Shown here: positions 13,484 to 20,955 of the stretch, piece after piece
How positions within the stretch are numbered: position 1 is the first letter of the stretch
How the letters are laid out: every line of letters begins with the position of its first letter
Assembly: GCF_030269485.1 (NCBI RefSeq)
Contig: NZ_BSTL01000027.1
Span: forward strand, 106,113 to 140,701
Reading direction: 5' to 3'
Length of the DNA: 34,589 nt
Origin: Actinoplanes sp. NBRC 103695
GTDB lineage: Bacteria; Actinomycetota; Actinomycetes; Mycobacteriales; Micromonosporaceae
Translations under genes and position numbers: made by a program
The notes under the pieces: model-generated
Told to the model about the DNA's origin: nothing
Database searches by the model: none
The model's input: the letters and a program-made list of their open reading frames with translations, nothing else

Positions 13484-15070
13484 GTGTCAGACCTGGTTGA
13501 GGTAGCAGCCGCTCCGCCGATGCAACGCTCGTCGCATCAGTCGTCCCGCGGTCACGTCGTCATGCTGGTGCGCAATGGCGTGGAGAGTGACTCGCGGGTA
13601 CAGAAGCAAGCCGAGTCGGCTGCGGCAGCCGGGTGGCGTGTGACGTTGGTCGGCCTCAAGCTCTACACCAGCAAGGTCAGTCGCTGGAACATTGGCGACG
13701 CCGAGGTGCGGCTGGTGCCTCTGGGTGACAACGCCTTCGTGCACCGAGCCCGCCGCCGGCGGTCGGCGCGCCGGATGCTCGCCTATCCGGGAGGTCCGAC
13801 TACGGCCTACCGCAAGGGAGTCGTGGAGTACCGGCGCCAAGTGCTCCTTGCTCGCCTGGGTCAGCTGGCCGTTGCTCGGCGATCGGGAGCCGTGTGGCGC
13901 GCCCGCGCCGGTCACCTCGCGCTCTGTCCCAGCCGGATCGCATTGAAGGTTCTCCGTCCGTGGGTCCGGCTACGCGAGGAGGAACGCCACCGTCTGGAGG
14001 TTGCGCGGGCCAGCGAGAAGGCACTCCTGACGAGGTTCCACGTCTGGTTCCGGACCACCTTCTGGGGCGATCGCAGCTGGCGGTATCTCGATCCGGCAAT
14101 CCTTGATCTGGAACTCGCCTTCGGTCCGGTGATCGACAAGCTCCGGCCGGACATCATCCACGCCAACGACTTCCACACGATCGGCGTCGGGGCTCGGGCC
14201 AAGATGCGGGCAGCGCTACGGGGTCGTTCGATCAAACTCGTCTGGGACGCTCATGAGCTGGTGTCCGGCGTCGTCGCTCCGCCGGGACGTCCGCGCTGGC
14301 TGGCCGCACAGATCGCGCACGAACGGGAGTTCGCACCGTACGCGGACGCTGTCATCACCGTCTCGCCGATGCTGGCCGACCTGCTCCAGGCCAACCACCG
14401 GCTGACGACCCGCCCCACCGTCGTGCTCAACGCGCCGAAGGTCTCGGTCGACACCGACGACGCCCCCGACCTACGGAGTCTCTGCGGCCTGGACGACACG
14501 ACACCGGTCCTGGCATACAGCGGAGCGATCGCCCGGCAGCGAGGCCTGCACGTCGCCATCGACGCGCTACCCCAGCTTCCCGGCGTGCATCTGGTGCTTC
14601 TGTCACTCGCCCCGGACCGGACACGAGCGGCCGCGGACGCTCTCGAAGCACAGGCGGCCGCGCTCGGGGTCGCCGACCGGCTGCACCTGTTGCCCTATCT
14701 GCCCCACCACCAGGTGGTTCCGTTCCTCTCCGGTGCCAACGCCGCCATCAGCCCGCTCGAACACACGCCCAATCACGAGGTTGCGCTTACCAATAAGTCC
14801 TTCGAGTACGCACACGCCGGCTTGCCCCAGGTCGTCAGCGACGTACGCTCCGCCGCCGACATGGTCCGGGCCACCGGTATCGGCGAGGTCTTCCGGGCCG
14901 GCGACGTGGACGACTTCGCGCGCGCGGCCCGCGCAGTCCTGGAGGACCCTGCTCGATACCGCGCGGGCTACGACAAGCCGGGGCTTCTTGATGAATGGAC
15001 GTGGGAGCGCCAGAGCGCCATCCTGGATGCCGTGTACGGCGGCGTGCTCGAAGTGGCCCCAACCGCATGA
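13484..15070 (+). CDS. Glycosyltransferase, GT4-like
   Basis: A 528-residue GT-B-fold glycosyltransferase. The N-terminal domain opens with HVVMLVRNGVESDSRVQKQAESAAAAGWRVTLVG (24-57). It contains a basic insert of about 100 residues (86-190), longer than usual. It ends with DIIHANDFHTIGVGARAK and LVWDAHELVSG. The C-terminal domain has VLAYSGAIARQRGLHVAIDAL, LPHHQVVPFLSGANAAISPL and TNKSFEYAHAGLPQVVSDV, the usual nucleotide-sugar site. It probably builds a surface glycan; donor and acceptor are unknown. GTG 13484 is the first start of a frame with good codon use. It lies at the edge of the decayed tRNA-linked stretch and may have come with that element (inference). Confidence 0.9.
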   Translation: MSDLVEVAAAPPMQRSSHQSSRGHVVMLVRNGVESDSRVQKQAESAAAAGWRVTLVGLKLYTSKVSRWNIGDAEVRLVPLGDNAFVHRARRRRSARRMLAYPGGPTTAYRKGVVEYRRQVLLARLGQLAVARRSGAVWRARAGHLALCPSRIALKVLRPWVRLREEERHRLEVARASEKALLTRFHVWFRTTFWGDRSWRYLDPAILDLELAFGPVIDKLRPDIIHANDFHTIGVGARAKMRAALRGRSIKLVWDAHELVSGVVAPPGRPRWLAAQIAHEREFAPYADAVITVSPMLADLLQANHRLTTRPTVVLNAPKVSVDTDDAPDLRSLCGLDDTTPVLAYSGAIARQRGLHVAIDALPQLPGVHLVLLSLAPDRTRAAADALEAQAAALGVADRLHLLPYLPHHQVVPFLSGANAAISPLEHTPNHEVALTNKSFEYAHAGLPQVVSDVRSAADMVRATGIGEVFRAGDVDDFARAARAVLEDPARYRAGYDKPGLLDEWTWERQSAILDAVYGGVLEVAPTA

Positions 15071-15102
15071 TTTGACGACTCGTCAGGCCGTTTCAGCATC
15101 GC

Positions 15103-16527
15103 CTATTCGCGGGGTGGGACCGAGCGGACCGCTGTGGGCTCGCCGGGTTTGCCGCCCTTGGACGACTTGTAGTCGGCTACCCCTACGCACGTGAAGATCA
15201 GCGCATCCGGCTGCTCGCCCAGGTACGCCGGGATCTCACTGTCCATGAAGGTCATTCCGGTGGCGCCGGCTCCCAGGGCGTACGCCAGGAGGTGCAGGCG
15301 GCCCTCGACCAGGCCGGACGCCAACTGGGCCTCTCGGTATGCGTGCGGGCTCAGCTGGGTGACATCCGTGGCCGCGATCACGACGAACGCCGCGTCCCTG
15401 GCCAGGCCCTGCTCCAGCGAGATCCGGTACATCTCCTCGCGCTGGCTGCCTGTGCGCAGCGGCTTGGACAGGTCCGGCCAGCGGTACAGGCCGGGCTCCA
15501 CGCCGTCGACGCCGTGCACTGCCACGAAGTGGGGCAACTCGATGCCGCGTAGCGCGATCTCCATCGACAGCGTCAGGATGGCGGACGGGACGGTTGCGGC
15601 CGGGTCCATCCGGCGGGTCGAGCCTCGCTCCAGGATGACTTCTTCGACGGTACGGGTGTCGGCGGGCTTGACCGGGATCGGCGCGCCGGACGGCCAGGGA
15701 GTGCCCAGCACCAAGTCGTCGCCGGCGTGCTGGGTGGCTGTGACCAGGGGAAACTCGCGCGGGGCCGCGTCGACTTCGCCGGGAGTGGCGGGGCCGCCAG
15801 CGGTCAGGGCGGGGGCGCCGCCGAGACCGACCACGGCTACCGGCCACTCGTGGACGCCGTCCGCCCCGACCAGCTCGGTCACCGGTCGATCGGCGAACGA
15901 CGTGTACAGGTCCGCGGGGATGCCCGCCGATGCGGCTGCGGCCAGGAGCTGGGAGAGCATCGTGCCGGCGTCCCAGTAGACGTGGCGGTAGCCGCGTTCG
16001 CGGTAGCGCCAGCCGGTCCGCCACGGGACGCCGGTGGTGATGATGGCCGGTGCCGCACCGGACGGCGGCGGGCCGACCGTGACCAGGGCGTGCGCGGCTG
16101 GGTCGTACCAGTGCACCCCGGCGGGCAGCGAGCCCGCGCCGGACGGCACCGCTACATACAGCTCCAGCGGGAAACGGCCGCCTGCGGAGCCGGCCGCCCG
16201 GAAAAGCCAGGTGGCGTACGGGCGCTCCATCGTCCGCACCACGCCCGAGGCGAGGTAGAGCACCCGCCCGAGCTGGGCGAGATCAAGGTCCCCGCCGGTG
16301 GGGGAACCTGCCAGGACCTCCAGTGTGGATGCCGTCGACGGTGGCAGGTCGGACGGCAGCGGAATGCGTGGCAGCGACTCGGGGTAGCGCTTGTAGAACC
16401 ACGGCAGCTTGGCCGTGTCGTTGACCTCGAGGTCCTGCACGATGCGCGGGTCGTCGACGGGGTCCGTCCACTCCCGACCGGGCTCGTACGAGGTCAGGCG
16501 ATGCAGCGCTTGCGCGACGTTCTCCAC
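15103..16527 (-). CDS. SagB-type tandem nitroreductase / dehydrogenase
   Basis: A 474-residue protein made of two nitroreductase-like halves (about 65-240 and 290-470). Such duplicated FMN enzymes belong to the SagB/ThcOx class, which oxidise azolines to azoles in thiazole/oxazole peptides. The second half carries ERGSTRRMDPAATVPSAIL (the R-x-SxR flavin-binding start), GLYRWP, SLEQGLARDAAFVVIAATDV and GLVEGRLHLLAYALGAGATGMTFMDSEIPAYLG. The first half is more degenerate. No YcaO cyclodehydratase or precursor peptide lies nearby, so the role may differ. Start GTG 16527. It is 68 bases downstream of the small PH-like gene on the same strand and may be cotranscribed with it. Confidence 0.85.
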   Translation of the reverse strand: MENVAQALHRLTSYEPGREWTDPVDDPRIVQDLEVNDTAKLPWFYKRYPESLPRIPLPSDLPPSTASTLEVLAGSPTGGDLDLAQLGRVLYLASGVVRTMERPYATWLFRAAGSAGGRFPLELYVAVPSGAGSLPAGVHWYDPAAHALVTVGPPPSGAAPAIITTGVPWRTGWRYRERGYRHVYWDAGTMLSQLLAAAASAGIPADLYTSFADRPVTELVGADGVHEWPVAVVGLGGAPALTAGGPATPGEVDAAPREFPLVTATQHAGDDLVLGTPWPSGAPIPVKPADTRTVEEVILERGSTRRMDPAATVPSAILTLSMEIALRGIELPHFVAVHGVDGVEPGLYRWPDLSKPLRTGSQREEMYRISLEQGLARDAAFVVIAATDVTQLSPHAYREAQLASGLVEGRLHLLAYALGAGATGMTFMDSEIPAYLGEQPDALIFTCVGVADYKSSKGGKPGEPTAVRSVPPRE

Positions 16528-16595
16528 ACGGCCGACGCTACTGGATCAACCAGGCGCAAGGGAGTGGTTAAGCGACACCCCTGCCCGTGACGAGG

Positions 16596-17057
16596 TCAGG
16601 CCGCGAGGGAGACGTTCTGCCGGCGGTGAGCGAGGCGGCTCTCGGTGAAGACCTGCTTGAGCAGGCCGTCCAGGTGCCATACGTGTTCGGCGTCGGGTAC
16701 GCGCATCTGGAAGCGTTCGCGGACGCCGTCGACGGCGGTCGCGCACACCTCGATGGTCGAGTCGCGTACGTCGGTGCTCCACGTGACGTGGCTGAGGTGG
16801 CGCAGGTTGGCGTTGAGGTGCAGCTGGAGCCGGTGCAGGACCCGGCTTTCGCGGGTCACCACCAGGCGTCGGTGGGTGAGCAGGAGAAGGAAGTCGCCGC
16901 CGCTCGGCTGGGATGCGGGAAGGACCCGGGCCACCAGCACGGTCGGATCGTCGGCGTCGACGCAGCGGCGGAAGATCGGTAGGTGCCTGCTGACGATCGG
17001 GATGGGCACGCCGGCCTCGGCGGCGGCGGGAAGGAACGTCCGTGAGAACACGTCCAT
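16596..17057 (-). CDS. Conserved hypothetical protein, PH-like
   Basis: A 153-residue soluble protein. Residues about 38-135 read like a bacterial PH domain: VLVARVLPASQPSGGDFLLLLTHRRLVVTRESRVLHRLQLHLN, then a strand-rich part with VTWSTDVRDSTIEVCATAVDGVRERFQMRVP, then a final helix EHVWHLDGLLKQVF. The TL(T)HRRLVVT pattern is what bPH families show at the strand that reports gene product levels or membrane state. I know no function. ATG 17057 is a good start. It precedes the SagB-like gene. Confidence 0.75.
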   Translation of the reverse strand: MDVFSRTFLPAAAEAGVPIPIVSRHLPIFRRCVDADDPTVLVARVLPASQPSGGDFLLLLTHRRLVVTRESRVLHRLQLHLNANLRHLSHVTWSTDVRDSTIEVCATAVDGVRERFQMRVPDAEHVWHLDGLLKQVFTESRLAHRRQNVSLAA

Positions 17058-17116
17058 ACGGTTACTAACGGTGGCCGAACGGCCAGGGCAGCGGCCACGA
17101 CGCCGTGAATAACGAA

Positions 17117-18247
17117 TTACAACTTCTCGACGATGGTGGCGTTGGCCATTCCGCCGCCCTCACACATGGTCTGCAGGCCGAACCGCAGGTCATGGGCTCG
17201 CATGTGGTGCAGCATCGTGGTCATGAGGCGCGCCCCGGATGCCCCGAGCGGGTGACCCAGGGCGATCGCCCCGCCGCGCGGGTTCAGCCGGTCGGGGTCG
17301 GCGCCCGTCTCGGCCAGCCACGCCAGGGGGACCGGGGCGAACGCCTCGTTCACCTCGTACACATCGATGTCGCCCAGCTTGAGCCCCGCCTTGGCCAACG
17401 CCTTCGCGGTGGCCGGGATGGGCGCGGTCAGCATGATCACCGGGTCGTCGGCGGCGACGACCGCGCTGTGCACCCGTGCGAGCGGTGTCAGGCCGTGGGC
17501 GGACGCCCAGCGGGAGGTGGTGACCGCGAGAGCCGCGGCGCCGTCGGAGATCTGCGACGCGCCACCGGCGGTGACGACACCGTCGGGCTTGAACGGCGTC
17601 TTCAGCGCGGCCAACCTGACCAGCGACGTGTCGCGGCGGATGCCCTCGTCCTCGGCGCAGTCGGGCAGGTCGGCGATCTCCAGCTCGAAGTCGCCGGCGT
17701 CCTGCGCGGCGGCCGCCTTCGCATGGCTGGCCAGCGCGTACTCGTCCAACTGCGTACGCGAGAAGCCCCACCGCGCCGCCATCATCTCCGCGCCGACGCC
17801 CTGATTGAAGGTGTTCGTACCGTAGCGGGCGAGAATCGCCGGACCGTAGGGATCGGCGCCCTGCGCGGACGAGCCCATCGGCACCCGGCTCATCGACTCG
17901 ACGCCGCCGGCCACCACCAGGTCGGCCTGGCCGGACAGCACCGTGGCGGCCGCGAAGTGCAGCGCCTGCTGGCTGGAGCCGCACTGCCGGTCGAGCGTCG
18001 TGCCGGGCACCGTTTCGGGCCAGCCGGCCGCCAGCACCGCGTTCCGGCCCACGTTCCAGGACTGTTCCCCGGTCTGCGACACCGTGCCCCACACCACGTC
18101 GTCGACCTGCGCGGGCGCGAAGCCGGTGCGCTCGGCGAGGGCCCGCAGCACGTGCGCCGACAGGTCGACCGGATGGGTGCCGGACAGCCCGCCGTTCCGC
18201 TTGCCGATCGGGGTCCGGACAGCTCCGACGATCACCGCATCGCGCAT
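17117..18247 (-). CDS. Thiolase family protein (acetyl-CoA acetyltransferase type)
   Basis: A 376-residue thiolase. The nucleophile is C89 in LDRQCGSSQQALHFA. The catalytic H332 is in GGAIALGHPLGASGARL and C362 in CEGGGMANATIV. NEAFA at 300-304 provides the oxyanion Asn. It can run in both directions: condensing two acyl-CoAs or splitting 3-ketoacyl-CoA in fatty acid breakdown. ATG 18247 gives the family N-terminus MRDAVIVGAVRTPIGK. An upstream in-frame ATG (18277) is possible but overlaps the divergent gene's promoter. The open frame continuing to 19507 is an antisense shadow of other genes. There is no partner beta-oxidation gene here. Confidence 0.95.
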   Translation of the reverse strand: MRDAVIVGAVRTPIGKRNGGLSGTHPVDLSAHVLRALAERTGFAPAQVDDVVWGTVSQTGEQSWNVGRNAVLAAGWPETVPGTTLDRQCGSSQQALHFAAATVLSGQADLVVAGGVESMSRVPMGSSAQGADPYGPAILARYGTNTFNQGVGAEMMAARWGFSRTQLDEYALASHAKAAAAQDAGDFELEIADLPDCAEDEGIRRDTSLVRLAALKTPFKPDGVVTAGGASQISDGAAALAVTTSRWASAHGLTPLARVHSAVVAADDPVIMLTAPIPATAKALAKAGLKLGDIDVYEVNEAFAPVPLAWLAETGADPDRLNPRGGAIALGHPLGASGARLMTTMLHHMRAHDLRFGLQTMCEGGGMANATIVEKL

Positions 18248-18283
18248 GCTGTCGACGGTACGCGTGCCTGCAATCATGGGCAC

Positions 18284-18718
18284 ATGTCTGGACAGCCGTG
18301 GCGGATCAAACCGGTCCTGCCGGTGACGAAAGGCCTGGGTGCGGTGGCCGTGTTGGTGCTGGCCACCGCGTTCAGCCAGGGCGATCGGGCCCCGTGGGTG
18401 CTGGCCGGCGCGGTCGCCGCGGGGCTGGCGGTGTGGGCGCTGCGCGATCTGGTCGCGCCGATCCGCCTGGCGGCGGACGCCGAGGGCGTCACGGTGATCG
18501 ACGGGTTCGCGCGCCGTCGATGGTTGCCCTGGGCGGAGATCGATCGGGTACGCCTGGACCGGCGCGAACGCCTCGGCCTCACCACCGAGTTGCTGGAGGT
18601 CGACGCGGATGACGCGCTCTACCTCTACTCGATGCATGACCTGGGCGCGGACCCGCGTGACGTGCTGGACGAGCTCGAGCGGCTGCGCGCGGAGTGGGCC
18701 AAGGATCAGGACAGATAA
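18284..18718 (+). CDS. PH-domain-containing membrane protein
   Basis: A 144-residue protein with two helices at the membrane (about 16-31 and 37-54), followed by a bacterial PH domain (60-140): IRLAADAEGVTVIDGFARRRWLPWAEIDRVRLDRR and ELLEVDADDALYLYSMHDLGADPRDVLDELERL. This is the PF10756 architecture, common and uncharacterised in actinobacteria. It diverges from thiolase with only 36 bases between the two starts, and overlaps the convergent rhomboid gene by 13 bases at the 3' end. Confidence 0.88.
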   Translation: MSGQPWRIKPVLPVTKGLGAVAVLVLATAFSQGDRAPWVLAGAVAAGLAVWALRDLVAPIRLAADAEGVTVIDGFARRRWLPWAEIDRVRLDRRERLGLTTELLEVDADDALYLYSMHDLGADPRDVLDELERLRAEWAKDQDR

Positions 18719-19605
18719 CTCATCGTCCGCACGACGACGGCGGCGAGCAGGGCCGCCAGGATGATTCCGCAGCCGACGACCTGGAACACCGTGCGGTTGT
18801 TCTTGGGCGCATAGGCGAGGACGCCGGCCGCCATAGCGCCGACGATCAGGCCGCCGAGGTGACCGGACACCGAGATGTTCGAGATCACGAAGGTGAAGAC
18901 CAGGTTGATCACGATGACCGGCACGATCGGGGCCACGCTGCGCTTGAGCCGCTTGAGGATCACGAAGATCGCGGCCATCAGGCCGAACACCGCGGTGGAG
19001 GCGCCGACCGAGATGCTGTCCGGCGAGAAGAGGTACGACGCCACGTTGCCGCCGAGGCCGGCCAGCAGGTAGAGCGCGAGGAACCGGACCCGGCCCAGGG
19101 ACGCTTCCAGCTCGCGGCCGATGATCCACAAGGCGTACATGTTCATCAGCAGGTGCAGCACGCCGTAGTGCAGGAACATCGCGGTGATCAGGCGCCACCA
19201 CTCGCCCTCGGCGACGCCGTGCAGCTCGCCACCGTACGTGACGAAGGGCACCACCGAGCCCCACAGCGTGAGCGGAGTCTGGTTGCCGAGCAGGCCGCCC
19301 CAGCCGCCGCCGGCGACCGCGCCCAGCCCGCCGGTCACCACCGACAGGATCATCACGGCGACGTTGACGCCGATCAGCGTGCGGGTGATCGTGCCAACCC
19401 GGCCGGCCGCGGTGCCGCCGAACGCGGTGCGCGCCGACCGCTGGGTCTTGCGGCCCTCGGCCACGCACTCGGGGCACTGGTGACCGACCGAAGCCTCGTT
19501 CATGCAATCGGGGCAGATCGGCCGGTCACAGCGGGTGCACCGGATGTAGGTCTCCTTGGACGGGTGGCGGTAACAGACCGGAACCGTCACGGGAGACTCA
19601 CTCAT
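18706..19605 (-). CDS. Rhomboid family intramembrane serine protease with zinc-binding N-terminus
   Basis: A 299-residue protein. Residues 11-47 carry a B-box-like zinc site: C11, H14, C23, C26, C31, C34, H42, C44 and C47. The rhomboid core follows from residue 74 with six or seven membrane helices. The catalytic dyad is S203 in GASTAVFG and H249 in SGHLGGL, and N155 in HLLMNMY is the oxyanion residue. It cuts membrane proteins within the bilayer. The zinc head may recognise partners in the cytosol. ATG 19605 has no Shine-Dalgarno sequence; a small hairpin lies between it and the upstream cyclophilin gene. Confidence 0.95.
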   Translation of the reverse strand: MSESPVTVPVCYRHPSKETYIRCTRCDRPICPDCMNEASVGHQCPECVAEGRKTQRSARTAFGGTAAGRVGTITRTLIGVNVAVMILSVVTGGLGAVAGGGWGGLLGNQTPLTLWGSVVPFVTYGGELHGVAEGEWWRLITAMFLHYGVLHLLMNMYALWIIGRELEASLGRVRFLALYLLAGLGGNVASYLFSPDSISVGASTAVFGLMAAIFVILKRLKRSVAPIVPVIVINLVFTFVISNISVSGHLGGLIVGAMAAGVLAYAPKNNRTVFQVVGCGIILAALLAAVVVRTMSYLS

Positions 19606-19612
19606 GAATCAA

Positions 19613-19633
19613 AGATACCGGGAGGTGGTATCT
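19613..19633 (-). terminator. Small hairpin between cyclophilin and rhomboid genes
   Basis: AGATACC and GGTATCT form a 7-bp stem around a 7-base loop, followed on the minus strand by TTTGATT. It starts at the cyclophilin stop codon (19632-19634). It could attenuate read-through into the rhomboid gene. Confidence 0.4.
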
Positions 19634-20162
19634 ACTCCGAAACGCGCTCGATCTCGACGCGCTGAATCACCACGTCCTCGCGGGGCTTGTCGCCCGGACC
19701 GGTCGGCGTGTTCGCGATCTGGTCGACGACCTTGGCACTCTGGTCGTCGGCGACGGTCCCGAAGATCGTGTGCCGGCGGTTCAGGTGCGGGGTCGGTCCG
19801 ACCGTGATGAAGAACTGCGAGCCGTTGGTGCCCGGGCCCGCGTTCGCCATGGCCAGGATGTACGGCCGGTCGAACTGCAGGTCGGGGTGGAACTCGTCGG
19901 CGAACTGGAAACCGGGGCCGCCGCGGCCGGTGCCGGTCGGGTCGCCCATCTGAACCATGAAGCCGGCGATCACCCGGTGCGAGATGGTGCCGTCGTAGTA
20001 CGGCCCGGTGCCCTTCTGGCCGGTCCGCGGGTCGACGTACTCCTTGGTGCCCTCGGCCAGCTCGACGAAGTTGCGCACCGTGGCGGGCGCGTGATCCGGG
20101 AAGAGCTGAACCCGGATCGGGCCGTGGTTGGTGTGCAGGGTGGCGTAAAGCTTCTCTGCCAC
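19632..20162 (-). CDS. Cyclophilin-type peptidyl-prolyl cis-trans isomerase
   Basis: A 176-residue single-domain cyclophilin, which speeds proline isomerisation during folding. Core motifs are present: FVELAEG, YYDGTISHRVIAGFMVQMGDPTGTGRGGPGFQFADEF, LAMANAGPGTNGSQFFITVGPTPHLNRRHTIFGTV. The catalytic Arg lies in SHRVI, and Phe and Gln in FMVQ. A slightly enlarged loop (KEYVDPRTGQKGTG) before YYDG is typical of actinobacterial cytosolic PpiA. GTG 20162 has GGGAG six bases upstream, better than the in-frame ATG at 20177. There is no signal peptide. Confidence 0.95.
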   Translation of the reverse strand: MAEKLYATLHTNHGPIRVQLFPDHAPATVRNFVELAEGTKEYVDPRTGQKGTGPYYDGTISHRVIAGFMVQMGDPTGTGRGGPGFQFADEFHPDLQFDRPYILAMANAGPGTNGSQFFITVGPTPHLNRRHTIFGTVADDQSAKVVDQIANTPTGPGDKPREDVVIQRVEIERVSE

Positions 20163-20290
20163 GGGTACTCCCGTCATCGGAGACAAGTTCAATAACGATT
20201 CGGATCCTCCCCCATGTGCTTGAATCCGGCAGCGCGGGGGTACCCGACAGGGCACGATGTGGTGGGAGACCACAGGGAGGTGGGGCACTG

Positions 20291-20893
20291 GTGTTCGCAA
20301 CGATGCGTCGTAAGCGGCGGAGCACGAAGATGAAGAATGAGCTCGGCCAGAGCGTGGATCACTTCAAGCGTGCCGCGACGTTGGCCGCACAGGAGACCAG
20401 CTCGACGGTCGGTCCGAGGCTCAACGCAGCACGTGACCGCGTCCAGCCGGCGGTGAGCCAGGCCCGCGACGCGGCGAGCAGCGGCTGGGAAAGCGCCGTG
20501 GCGACGATCACGCCACTGGTCACGGCCGCGACCGACAACGTGAAGCAGGCCGGGCGGGACACCGCCAAGGTCGGCCGCAAGTCGGCGAAGAACAGCCGGA
20601 AGAAGGCCAAGAAGCTGGAGAAGCGCGCCAACAAGGTGCTCAGCCGGCAGCAGTCCGGCGGCCGCAAGGGCAAGCTCGTCGGGCTGGCCCTGATCGGCGC
20701 CGCGGTGGGTGTCGGTGCGGCCTACGTGCTGCGCAAGCGGCAGCAGGCCCAGTGGGACGAGTATGACCCCAGCCCGGTGACCGCCGAGCCGGAGGGCGCC
20801 GACGACGCGGCCTTCGAGCCGTTGCCGCCGGTGACCGACACCGCTCCGACGACCATCGCGGACAACCCCGAGGTCGCACGCCAGGAGCGCTGA
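20291..20893 (+). CDS. Helical, Lys/Ala-rich membrane-anchored protein
   Basis: A 200-residue protein of unknown function. It has a basic start, then an amphipathic helical repeat region (about 15-95: HFKRAATLAAQETSSTVGPRL..., apolipoprotein-like), a very basic stretch (95-127) and one membrane helix (128-146). An acidic, Pro-rich tail ends ...PEVARQER. This resembles YtxH-like or actinobacterial wall-associated helical proteins. GTG 20291 follows GGGAGG; ATG 20303 is an alternative. It diverges from the cyclophilin gene and ends just before the large palindrome at 20908. Confidence 0.8.
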   Translation: MFATMRRKRRSTKMKNELGQSVDHFKRAATLAAQETSSTVGPRLNAARDRVQPAVSQARDAASSGWESAVATITPLVTAATDNVKQAGRDTAKVGRKSAKNSRKKAKKLEKRANKVLSRQQSGGRKGKLVGLALIGAAVGVGAAYVLRKRQQAQWDEYDPSPVTAEPEGADDAAFEPLPPVTDTAPTTIADNPEVARQER

Positions 20894-20907
20894 CTGCGAA
20901 CAGCGAC

Positions 20908-20955
20908 TGATGCGTATATGTGCTCAGAGACCCCTCTGAGCACATATACGCATCA
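20908..20955. terminator. 22-bp perfect inverted repeat, likely bidirectional terminator
   Basis: Positions 20908-20929 are perfectly complementary to 20934-20955, leaving a loop of ACCC. The stem is unusually AT-rich for this genome (it contains GCGTATATGTGCTC). The end of the right arm (20953-20955) is the stop codon of eccB on the minus strand, and the left arm starts 15 bases after the stop of the plus-strand gene. It lacks a T-run but could stop transcripts from both sides. Confidence 0.8.

Noticed and set aside
9276..17057. A secondary-metabolite gene cluster built around the transketolase and SagB genes
   Set aside because: No synthase, carrier protein, precursor peptide or dedicated exporter lies between or beside them, and a tRNA and decayed DNA separate them.
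17117..19507. A 796-residue thiolase fusion
   Set aside because: The frame is open upstream of the thiolase start only because it runs antisense or out of frame through the PH-domain and rhomboid genes. The extra 420 residues have no protein character.
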